NCBI GenBank assembly: GCA_018609965.1
Contig: JAHENP010000030.1
Location: forward strand, 1-8,398
Direction of reading: 5' to 3'
Length of the DNA: 8,398 bases
From: Haloferacaceae archaeon
Lineage (GTDB): Archaea; Halobacteriota; Halobacteria; Halobacteriales; Haloferacaceae
In this document: one piece after another, positions 1-6,339 of the stretch
How positions within the stretch are numbered: the first letter of the stretch is position 1
How the letters are laid out: the number at the start of each line of letters is the position of its first letter
Notes under the pieces: model-generated
Database searches by the model: none
Told to the model about the DNA's origin: nothing
The model's input: only the letters and a program-made list of their open reading frames with translations
Made by a program: the position numbers and the translations under genes

Positions 1-782
1 GTGAGCGTGTCGTAGCCACGGTCGCGGACGAGCCGGTGGTGGTCGGCGTACAACACCGCCGCGAGCAACACGGCGAACTGGCAGTCGTCCGGCAGGAACT
101 TGATCCCGGCGACCCCCTCTTTGTACAGCCGCTCCGTCCGGCGGGTCTCGTGGCGGATCGCCGCCGCCACGTCGTCGTCGAACTCGAAGTTCAACAGCTG
201 TTCCTCGGAGACACCGTAGCGTTCGAACGTCTCCCGCGGGAGATACACCCGGTCGCGGTCGACGATGTCCTCGTGGACATCCCGGACGAAGTTCGTCATC
301 TGGAACGCCTCGCCCAGCTTCGTCGCGTGTGGGAGCGCCGCCTCCGGGTCGTCCGGGTCCATCACGGCGGTCATCATCCGCCCGACCGCGGCCGCGGAGC
401 CGTCCATGTACGCCTCCAACTCCTCGTAGCGGTCGTAACGGTTCGTGTCGATGTCGGCCGCCATCGCGTCGATGAACACCTCGATGTCTTCATCCGCGAT
501 GCCGTGTCGGTCTCGCATCTCCGCGAAGGCGGCCAACACGTCGTCGTCCGTCTCGCGTTCACCCAACGCCGCCGCCCGTAGCCGTTCCAGTTCGTCGCGT
601 TGCTCCGGCGGCGGTGCCGTCTCCTGTGCGTCGACGACTTCGTCTGCGACACGGAAGAACGCGTAGAGGACGTAGGTCGGGTGTCGGACCCGTTCGGGCA
701 ACAATCGCGTGGCGAAGTGGAACGTCTTGCCTGTCTGTTGTTGGATCCGCTTGCTCCGCTCGATCTGGTCGTCTGCTACCAT
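1..782 (-). CDS. crtB: Phytoene synthase (squalene/phytoene synthase family), 3' end outside window
   Basis: Predicted to condense two geranylgeranyl diphosphates head-to-head to phytoene, the first committed step towards the bacterioruberin and retinal carotenoids of haloarchaea. The start is ATG at 782-780; 260 codons are visible and the frame stays open to base 1, so roughly the last tenth of the protein is missing. The first aspartate-rich motif lies in YAFFRVADEVVD (DEVVD at residues 47-51). The second is NFVRDVHED (residues 164-172, with D168 and D172), followed by a typical RVYLP segment. In this family both motifs bind the Mg-diphosphate substrates. A squalene synthase of the same superfamily is the main alternative; the N-terminal SKRIQQQTGKTFHFATRLLP stretch and short spacing favour CrtB. 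It is the last gene of a minus-strand run, 158 bp behind two membrane-protein genes, so it may have its own promoter. No frameshift or missing catalytic residue is seen. Confidence 0.88.
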   Translation of the reverse strand, partial: MVADDQIERSKRIQQQTGKTFHFATRLLPERVRHPTYVLYAFFRVADEVVDAQETAPPPEQRDELERLRAAALGERETDDDVLAAFAEMRDRHGIADEDIEVFIDAMAADIDTNRYDRYEELEAYMDGSAAAVGRMMTAVMDPDDPEAALPHATKLGEAFQMTNFVRDVHEDIVDRDRVYLPRETFERYGVSEEQLLNFEFDDDVAAAIRHETRRTERLYKEGVAGIKFLPDDCQFAVLLAAVLYADHHRLVRDRGYDTL

Positions 783-842
783 GGGTCGCCGCTCACACCC
801 CGCTCGGTCGTCAGGTCACTCTCTCCACGCTTCTGGGTCCCA

Positions 843-854
843 CACATATCTATC
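843..854 (-). promoter_or_regulatory. Weak TATA-like candidate upstream of crtB
   Basis: The 158-bp gap between the membrane-protein gene and crtB contains one short AT-rich stretch, which reads GATAGATATGTG on the minus strand, about 60 nt upstream of the crtB ATG. That position would give a leader of roughly 35-40 nt. No convincing Shine-Dalgarno sequence is seen next to the ATG. The call rests on composition and position only; crtB may instead be cotranscribed with the upstream genes. Confidence 0.25.
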
Positions 855-940
855 GCAGCTACTACCGCCTCCCTCATAACAGTTGGCCACTTCGACTCGG
901 GGACTGCACCGGGGTGTCGCCTGCGTCACGGTCCCGGGAG

Positions 941-1606
941 CTACGTGCGTTCGCGGCGCCCGTCGAGTCGCTCGGCGACGTGTCCGGTCAGGTCGGTAAG
1001 GTGTGCGGTGCCGAACAGGCCGACCAACAACCCACCGAGCAGGTCGAACGCCATGTCGAGCATCGTGTCTTCGAGGCCGTACTGTGTGAGCACGGCGCCG
1101 CTCCCGAGCGTCGCCGAGAGGCCGCCGAGTGCGAACTCGATCACCTCCCAGAGCACGCCGAAGGCGGCGACGAACACCAACACGAACACGAACGTGAACC
1201 GCGGCGGGAGGTGGACGTTCTCGGTGTGTTCGTCGAGCCCGCGGACGGCGGTGTAGCCGACCGCCGCGACGACCGACGACGACAGCGCGTGGGTGAGGTG
1301 GTCCCACCACCAGAGCCCACGGTAGAGGTTCCCCGTCAGCCCGGGGACGCCCGCCACACCGAACGCGTGGAGGAACACCGCGCTGGTGATCCACACGGTC
1401 AGTCCGGCGTCCATCGGCACCTCGTAGTCCCGTTCGAGGATCGCCGGGACGTACGTCACCGCCAACGCGGCGGCGGCGTTGACGATCACCCCGACGTTCT
1501 GGCGTTCGAGGCCGACGAACACCATTCCGACAAGCGCCAACTGCATCCCGCGAGACAGCTGTCGTTGGCGCCGTTCGGAGACGCCGACGGCGTCGCGAAC
1601 CCTCAC
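941..1606 (-). CDS. Integral membrane protein resembling the YjdF/DUF2238 family
   Basis: Predicted 221-residue membrane protein. The GTG start at 1606-1604 is chosen because it overlaps the upstream stop codon as GTGA, a classic translational-coupling arrangement; the same frame stays open further upstream, but only inside the preceding gene. Hydrophobic segments lie at about residues 22-57, 68-90, 103-122, 137-160 and 185-200. Features that recall the YjdF/DUF2238 family are a WWDHLTH segment (residues 100-106, D102 and H106), a WEVIEF motif (153-158) and an ED-x(3)-LDM-x(5)-GG segment (179-192). These polar residues inside or next to membrane segments suggest a binding or catalytic site, but the molecular function of the family is unknown to me. 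The C-terminus is short and charged. The gene is tightly coupled to the upstream membrane-protein gene and lies ahead of crtB. The family assignment was made by eye and is moderate. Confidence 0.75.
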   Translation of the reverse strand: MRVRDAVGVSERRQRQLSRGMQLALVGMVFVGLERQNVGVIVNAAAALAVTYVPAILERDYEVPMDAGLTVWITSAVFLHAFGVAGVPGLTGNLYRGLWWWDHLTHALSSSVVAAVGYTAVRGLDEHTENVHLPPRFTFVFVLVFVAAFGVLWEVIEFALGGLSATLGSGAVLTQYGLEDTMLDMAFDLLGGLLVGLFGTAHLTDLTGHVAERLDGRRERT

Positions 1607-2238
1607 CGTGTCACCTCCGGCGGGAGCCGTTTTTCGGGTGGGTAACGGCGTCTGAAGTAGAGGTCGAACACCACGCCGGCGAGCAACCCGACGAGGGTGG
1701 CGGCGACGAAGTCCCACATCAGCGCCGTCTCGACCGCCTCGACGGACCGCCCGTCGAGCAACAACCCTGTCCCGAACAACGTGTCCACGAGGTACCGCGC
1801 CAACGCCCACACCCCTACGGCCGCGGTCGTCGTCAGCCCGACGAAGACGACGGCGAACGACTCCGTCATCCGTACCGGGGTGAACGCGTCGAGTTCGACC
1901 GTGACGACGAGCGCGACGGCCGCGACGGCCAGAAACGTCGCGACACGTCCGGAGAGTGTGATCCCGGCGATCTGTTCGCCGACGACGACCGTCCGGCCGA
2001 CCGCCGGCAACGCCGCCAACCCGAGCACCTCCCACGGCAACATCGCGGTCGGGTGCCGGGTCGCGACCGGCGGCACGACCGCGAGGATTGCGACTGCGAA
2101 GACGAACACACCCCACACCGGATCGCCGGCGAACACTGCCCCGACGGCCGCGACGAGCAGGACGGCGACGATCACCCACCCAATCGCCGCGTTCACCCGC
2201 CGTCGCTCGACTACGTCACGCAACGTCGCCCGACTCAT
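1603..2238 (-). CDS. Integral membrane protein, probable diverged paralogue of the next gene
   Basis: Predicted 211-residue membrane protein starting at ATG 2238-2236. The upstream sequence GGTAGGTGGTGT carries an AGGTGG element a few bases before the ATG that resembles the haloarchaeal Shine-Dalgarno sequence and supports this start. Hydrophobic segments lie at about residues 17-37, 41-57, 69-90, 98-114, 128-150 and 176-194, followed by a basic FRRRY turn. No characterised domain is recognised with certainty. Its second half lines up with that of the following gene: F128 to W144 has the same spacing as F137 to W153 there, and W144 to the MWD aspartate (D176) is 32 residues versus 31. The polar residues of the partner's WWDHLTH and WEVIEF motifs are replaced here by SGRVATF and WALARY. 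The gene ends in the GTGA overlap with its neighbour, so the two products are probably made together and may form a heteromeric complex (inference). Confidence 0.75.
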   Translation of the reverse strand: MSRATLRDVVERRRVNAAIGWVIVAVLLVAAVGAVFAGDPVWGVFVFAVAILAVVPPVATRHPTAMLPWEVLGLAALPAVGRTVVVGEQIAGITLSGRVATFLAVAAVALVVTVELDAFTPVRMTESFAVVFVGLTTTAAVGVWALARYLVDTLFGTGLLLDGRSVEAVETALMWDFVAATLVGLLAGVVFDLYFRRRYPPEKRLPPEVTR

Positions 2239-2297
2239 ACACCACCTACCCGGTCAGGGGTGAAAAACAGCCACACACTGTCGGCGACCGCGTGGCA

Positions 2298-2342
2298 CGT
2301 TCTTACAAATATTCAACTGATTGAAAATATTGACTCTGATTT
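2298..2342 (-). promoter_or_regulatory. AT-rich promoter/operator-like patch upstream of the minus-strand membrane-protein operon
   Basis: A sharply AT-rich island in otherwise GC-rich sequence, 60-105 bp upstream of the ATG at 2238. On the minus strand it contains two TATA-like strings, CAATATTTTC and GAATATTTGTAAG. The nearer one would place a transcription start at about 2284 and leave a leader of about 45 nt, in agreement with the Shine-Dalgarno-like sequence before that gene. The patch is built around an imperfect dyad, ATTCAA-CTGA-TTGAAAAT, whose perfect core is TTCAA/TTGAA; this is the size expected for a dimeric helix-turn-helix regulator site. No regulator can be named. Confidence 0.4.
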
Positions 2343-2438
2343 TCACACGAGAGTATCGTACGACAGACGAGAAGCACGCGACACGGCGAGGACTGCTGTG
2401 GTTGACCACTGTGACGGCAGCGACGACAGCGCCGCCGG

Positions 2439-2463
2439 GGGTCGTCGGCGCCGCCGACGGCCC
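2439..2463. repeat. GC-rich near-perfect palindrome
   Basis: CGTCGGCG and CGCCGACG are separated by a single C (2443-2450 and 2452-2459). After one T/G wobble position, three further G-C pairs extend the arms to 2439 and 2463. The spacer is too short for an ordinary RNA loop without opening the innermost pairs, so it could act either as a hairpin or as a DNA-level dyad. No U-tract follows. Confidence 0.5.
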
Positions 2464-2608
2464 GAACGTCCGCCTTCGGGGACGCGAGAGCAGGAACTGA
2501 CAACTGCGGGTTGAAAAGGAGGCAGTGTAGACCCGAAAGACGAGTCCGGCTCTGAAGCGACGGTCCAGTTTCGAGGAGAGGGCATCTCGAAGGCGGAGAC
2601 GTTCGGGC
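2460..2608. repeat. Inverted-repeat pair of about 20 nt around a 109-bp core
   Basis: The left arm (2460-2478, 19 nt) is GCCCGAACGTC followed by CGCCTTCG. The right arm (2588-2608, 21 nt) read on the minus strand is GCCCGAACGTC, then TC, then CGCCTTCG. The arms therefore match at every position except for one 2-nt insertion. The 109-bp core shows no clear coding potential. The layout would suit a large imperfect stem in an RNA or the terminal repeats of a tiny non-autonomous mobile element; no target-site duplication is evident in the flanks. Confidence 0.6.
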
Positions 2609-2775
2609 GGCCGGAGCCGGAGACAGACAATCTGCCGAGGGTGACGACGGGACTCTGGGCACGTTCTGAGACGCGCCCCCAACACACCCCGAGGCCGGCT
2701 CACGACGCGTCTGTCCTGACTCACACTCTCGGCGTGGTTCGATTTACCGTGCCGACGGAGCGTTCGGGGGAAGCG

Positions 2776-2808
2776 ACCCGACGCAGTCGGGGGACCTCTG
2801 CAGTCCCC
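2776..2808. repeat. Two overlapping, mutually exclusive small hairpins upstream of aglB
   Basis: CCCGAC-GCA-GTCGGG is a 6-bp stem with a 3-nt loop. Immediately overlapping it, GGGGAC (2790-2795) can pair with GTCCCC (2803-2808) across a 7-nt loop. The G-run shared by the two means that only one can form at a time. Both lie upstream of the predicted aglB TATA element, so they would not be in the aglB mRNA if that promoter is the only one; a binding site or an accident of GC-rich DNA are alternatives. Confidence 0.35.
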
Positions 2809-2842
2809 GGACGGAGAGTCACGTTTCGGTGTCGTCGGGAGG

Positions 2843-2857
2843 TCAAAAGGCTTATTG
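2843..2857 (+). promoter_or_regulatory. Predicted aglB promoter (BRE/TATA-like), near-leaderless start
   Basis: The sequence TCAAAAGGCTTATTG, with the TATA-like CTTATT at 2851-2856 behind an A-rich element in the TFB-recognition position, is centred about 28 bp upstream of the aglB ATG at 2882. Archaeal transcription normally starts about 25-27 bp downstream of the TATA centre, which places the start at about 2879-2881 and implies an almost leaderless mRNA, common in haloarchaea. No Shine-Dalgarno sequence precedes the ATG, which agrees. Confidence 0.55.
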
Positions 2858-2881
2858 GCGTTTTCGGGGTTCGTGGTGACA

Positions 2882-5800
2882 ATGAGTCACGGTAGTGAGA
2901 GCGACGAGAGCGCCACGGAGGCGGGCGCCGAAGCCAGCGAGTCCGTCCCCATCCTCGGCGCAGTCCGGGAGCGGTTCGAGGTGCCGGCGCTCCTGGCGAT
3001 TGTCGCCGTTATGTTGTGGATTCGTCTCCGGTCGTACTCCAACTTCGTCCGGGACGGTGAGGTGTTTTTCCGCGGGAACGACGCCTGGTACCACCTCCGG
3101 TCGACCCAGTACGTCGTCCGCAACTGGCCGTCCAATATGCCGTTCGACCCGTGGACGAACTTCTCACAGGGGACGTTTGTCGGGCAGTTCGGCACGCTCT
3201 ACGACCAGATCGTCGCGACAGCCGCACTGATCGTCGGGCTCGGCGACCCCTCCAGCACGCTCGTCGCGAAGGCGTTGGTCGTCACGCCCGCGGTCGCCGG
3301 CGCGCTCGCCGCGCTCCCGACGTACCTGCTCGGTAAACGGCTGGCCGGACGGGCCGCAGGGTTGTTCGGCGCGGTCGTGTTGCTCCTGTTGCCGGGTGAG
3401 TTCCTCCGCCGGACGCTCGTCGGCTTCGCGGACCACAACGCCGCCGAGCCGTTGTTCCAAGCGACCGCCGTCGCCGCGTTCGCCGTCGCGTTGGCCGTCG
3501 CACAGAAGGATCGCCCGATCTGGGAGCTCGTCACCGCCGGCGACTGGAACGCGCTCCGTCGCCCGGCGTTGTGGAGCGCGCTCGCCGGTGTCGCGACCGG
3601 GCTGTACATCTGGGTGTGGCCGCCCGGCATCCTCCTCATCGGGATCTTCGCCGTCTACCTCGTGTTGCAGACGGTGTCGGACTTCGGCGTCCGGTCGCCG
3701 GACCACGTCGCCTTCGTTGCCGTCGTCTCGATGGTGACGACGGCGGCGGTGACGCTCCTAAAGTTTCAGGAGGCGACGTTCTCGCCGACGAAGATCGGCT
3801 TCCTCCACCCGGCGTTCGCGTTGGTGGTCGCCGCGAGTGCGGTCGGGCTGGCGGCGTTGGCGCGGGTCTTCGACGGGCGGACGTTCGACAACGACTGGGT
3901 CGACCAGAGCGGGTTCGACGCCGTAGTGTCGACGGCCGCCGCTGCCGCCGTCGCCGTCGTCGCGTTCCTCGATGTCGGAGTCGTCGGGCTGATCCGGACG
4001 AACCTCCTGCGGTTCGTCGCGTTCAGCGCGAACGCCGAGACGCGGACGATCGGCGAGGCCGGGCCGTTGCTCGCCTCGCGGACGGCACAGGCGTACGGGG
4101 AGGTCGGGGTCGTCCTCTCACAGTACGGGTTCACCTTCCTCACCGCCCTGATCGGGGCAGTCGCGGTGCTCGCAGTCCCACTCTACCGCCGGAAAGCCGA
4201 GGGAGACTGGACGTTCCTCGGCCTCGCCGCGGCTGTCGTCGTGTTCGTGTTCGCCGGCAACTTCGCCGCGTTCCCGGACCTCTTCGGCGGGCTGGTCGGG
4301 GTGTTCGGTTTCGACCCACAGGTCACCGGACTGGTCGTCGTCGGCGCGCTCGTGTTTGCCGCGGCCGCGCGGATCAGGTACGACGCCGAACGACTGTTCC
4401 TGTTCGTGTGGGCCGCGTTCCTCACCGCGGCGGCGTTTACACAGATCCGGTTCAACTACTACCTCGCTGTCGCCGTCGCGGTGTTCAACGCCTACTTCCT
4501 CCGGCTGGCGCTGGGGGTCGTCGGCGTCGAGGTCGCGGACAGCATCTCCGCGCCGGACGTGGAGAACTACCAGGTGATCGTCGCGGTGGCCGTGGTCGCG
4601 CTCGTGTTGATGCCGGTGCTCACCGTCCCGCTCTCGTTGGGACCACAGGACGTACAGACACGGACCGCCGTCCAAGCCAGCGACACCGCACCCGGCAACG
4701 GGTTCTTCGTCTGGGACGAGAGTCTCGACTGGGTCACGGAGAACACGCCGCGTGAGGGGACGTTCGGCGGCGCCGACAACGAGCTAGAGACGTACGGCCA
4801 GTACCAGCGGCCCGCGGACGGCGACTTCGAGTATCCCGACGGGGCCTACGGGGTCCAGTCGTGGTGGGACTACGGCCACTGGATCACGACTCGGGGCGAG
4901 CGCATCCCGAACGCCAACCCGTTCCAGGAGGGTGCGACCGCGGCCGCGAACTTCCTGCTCGCGCCCAACGAGACCGCGGCCAACGACGTGTTGGCCGACG
5001 ACGACGAGGGCGCCGGCACGCGGTACGTGATGGTCGACTACAAGATGGCGTCGATCACTCGCGCGAGTAACACGAAGTTCAACGCCCCGATCCGGTTTTA
5101 CAACCGCGGGAACATCTCGCGGGGAGACTTCCTCGGCGCACAGACGAACGAGAGTGGCGTGACACAGACGTTCCCGACGTACGTTCGCGGAGAGAGAGGT
5201 GTCCAACGGGCGTTCTTCGACAAGGAGCAACGCTACTACGAGAGCACGATGATCCGGCTGTACGCGTTCCACGGGAGCCGAGCAGAGCCGGCCGTCCGCA
5301 CACCGTTCGGCGAGCGCGTGTTGGTGATGGACTACGAGGAACGGACGTTCAGCGGATTCGACCTGAAGATCCTCCCGCAAGGCGAGAACAGCTCCGCGGT
5401 TCGGACGTTCCCGAACATGACCGCCGCGGAGGCGTTCGTCGAAGAGGACGGCTCCGCGCAGATCGGCGGGTTCGGTGACTACCCACGCGAGCCGGTGCCC
5501 GCGCTCGAACAGTACCGGCTCGTTGACACGACGGAGACGACCGCCTTCTCCGACAGTCGGTACCAGCGGTCGGTGCTCCGGGAGTCACAGGCGCTCGGGC
5601 TCTCCGCGAGTCGGCTGTACAAGACCACGCCCTCGTGGGTGAAGACGTTCGAACGGGTGCCGGGCGCGACGGTGTCCGGGCAGGGCGCCGCGCCCAACGA
5701 GACGCTGACCGCCAGCGTCCAGATGCGGGTCCCACAGAGCGGCAACGACACCCAGTTCGTCTACCGCCAACAGACGACCGCAGACGAGAACGGGGCGTTC

Positions 5801-6262
5801 TCGTTTACACTGCCGTACTCGACGACCGGCTACGACGAGTTCGGCCCGGAGAACGGCTACACGAACGTCACCGTCCAGTCGACCGGCCCCTACCGGATCA
5901 GCGGGGAGACGCGGACCAACGAGTCGGCGTACGTCCTCCGGAACGGCGCGAGCTTGAACGTCTCGGAGGCGGACGTGAACGGCGCCGGTGACGGCGAGGT
6001 GAGTGTCGAACTGAGCGAGCGTGTGCTCCAGGCGCCAGAGGGCGCACAGAACACGACCGACGGGAACGAGAACACGACGAGCAGCAACGAGACGGACGGG
6101 AACGAGACGAGTGGGAACCAGCGTCTCGTGACACCGCCGACCGCGCCGGCGGCGACAGTCGACAACACCGCCGTGACGGGCAGAACGACCGGGTCGACCG
6201 GCGTTCAGCGCCGTCAACAGGCGGTCGCGTCGCGGGTCGCTCGGGCCGGCGTGGTCCGGTAA
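2882..6262 (+). CDS. aglB: Dolichyl-phosphooligosaccharide-protein glycotransferase AglB (STT3 family)
   Basis: Catalytic oligosaccharyltransferase of archaeal N-glycosylation: it transfers a glycan from a dolichol-phosphate carrier to Asn in Asn-X-Ser/Thr on the outer face of the cell membrane, with S-layer glycoprotein and archaellins as usual substrates in haloarchaea. The product has 1126 residues: an acidic cytosolic N-terminus of about 33 residues, a multi-spanning region (about 34-590) and a large external C-terminal part. Visible motifs are the first acidic motif in GNDAWYHLR (D67), the second DHNAAE (184-189), TIGE (389-392), the sequon-binding WWDYGHW (661-667) and an MxxI motif (M722, I725). 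The ATG at 2882 is preferred over an in-frame TTG at 2855 because it sits just behind the promoter. At 1126 residues it is somewhat longer than I remember for Haloferax AglB; the extra length appears to be a Thr/Asn/Gly-rich tail with four sequons (N1057, N1064, N1069, N1074) and a basic end. A DUF368 gene follows after 77 bp. Confidence 0.95.
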   Translation: MSHGSESDESATEAGAEASESVPILGAVRERFEVPALLAIVAVMLWIRLRSYSNFVRDGEVFFRGNDAWYHLRSTQYVVRNWPSNMPFDPWTNFSQGTFVGQFGTLYDQIVATAALIVGLGDPSSTLVAKALVVTPAVAGALAALPTYLLGKRLAGRAAGLFGAVVLLLLPGEFLRRTLVGFADHNAAEPLFQATAVAAFAVALAVAQKDRPIWELVTAGDWNALRRPALWSALAGVATGLYIWVWPPGILLIGIFAVYLVLQTVSDFGVRSPDHVAFVAVVSMVTTAAVTLLKFQEATFSPTKIGFLHPAFALVVAASAVGLAALARVFDGRTFDNDWVDQSGFDAVVSTAAAAAVAVVAFLDVGVVGLIRTNLLRFVAFSANAETRTIGEAGPLLASRTAQAYGEVGVVLSQYGFTFLTALIGAVAVLAVPLYRRKAEGDWTFLGLAAAVVVFVFAGNFAAFPDLFGGLVGVFGFDPQVTGLVVVGALVFAAAARIRYDAERLFLFVWAAFLTAAAFTQIRFNYYLAVAVAVFNAYFLRLALGVVGVEVADSISAPDVENYQVIVAVAVVALVLMPVLTVPLSLGPQDVQTRTAVQASDTAPGNGFFVWDESLDWVTENTPREGTFGGADNELETYGQYQRPADGDFEYPDGAYGVQSWWDYGHWITTRGERIPNANPFQEGATAAANFLLAPNETAANDVLADDDEGAGTRYVMVDYKMASITRASNTKFNAPIRFYNRGNISRGDFLGAQTNESGVTQTFPTYVRGERGVQRAFFDKEQRYYESTMIRLYAFHGSRAEPAVRTPFGERVLVMDYEERTFSGFDLKILPQGENSSAVRTFPNMTAAEAFVEEDGSAQIGGFGDYPREPVPALEQYRLVDTTETTAFSDSRYQRSVLRESQALGLSASRLYKTTPSWVKTFERVPGATVSGQGAAPNETLTASVQMRVPQSGNDTQFVYRQQTTADENGAFSFTLPYSTTGYDEFGPENGYTNVTVQSTGPYRISGETRTNESAYVLRNGASLNVSEADVNGAGDGEVSVELSERVLQAPEGAQNTTDGNENTTSSNETDGNETSGNQRLVTPPTAPAATVDNTAVTGRTTGSTGVQRRQQAVASRVARAGVVR

Positions 6263-6274
6263 GATCGTAACGTC

Positions 6275-6295
6275 GCCGACGCCACAGCCGTCGGC
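6275..6295. repeat. Small hairpin between aglB and the DUF368 gene
   Basis: GCCGACG (6275-6281) pairs perfectly with CGTCGGC (6289-6295) over a 7-nt loop, 13 bp after the aglB stop codon. No good T-run follows (only TTT at 6311-6313), so it is at most a weak terminator; an mRNA-stabilising or processing structure is equally possible. Confidence 0.3.
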
Positions 6296-6339
6296 TGAAC
6301 CCGACGGTCATTTGACGCTGGGGGTTCGTCTCACAGTCG

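Larger units (their letters stand above)
2343..2840. other. Long intergenic stretch without a convincing gene
   Basis: About 500 bp between the divergent promoters. All open frames here are short and encode Arg/Ser/Pro-rich, basic products unlike haloarchaeal proteins, so no gene is called. The stretch holds several inverted repeats, listed separately, and no recognisable tRNA, SRP RNA, RNase P RNA or C/D-box signature. A structured non-coding RNA or a small decayed mobile element are possibilities that the sequence alone cannot separate. Confidence 0.5.

Noticed and set aside
614..1645. Long plus-strand open frame opposite the minus-strand membrane-protein and crtB region
   Set aside because: It encodes an Arg/His/Pro-rich, low-hydrophobicity product antisense to genes with clear membrane and catalytic motifs. 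Such shadows are common in GC-rich DNA.
1607..2179. N-terminal extension of the 941-1606 gene to an ATG at 2179
   Set aside because: The extension would be translated from within the upstream gene in another frame and is Arg/Gly-rich; the GTG in the GTGA overlap gives a normal membrane-protein start.
2254..2724. Possible gene on the minus strand in the long intergenic region
   Set aside because: The product is basic with a composition unlike haloarchaeal proteins, has no motif, and crosses the AT-rich promoter patch.
2855..2881. Alternative TTG start for aglB nine codons upstream
   Set aside because: It lies immediately behind the TATA-like element, upstream of any plausible transcription start; the ATG at 2882 fits a leaderless mRNA.
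3571..4755. 394-residue open frame in another frame inside aglB
   Set aside because: The product is almost entirely Arg, Gly, Val and Pro, has no recognisable motif and lies fully within aglB, whose own frame carries all the STT3 motifs.
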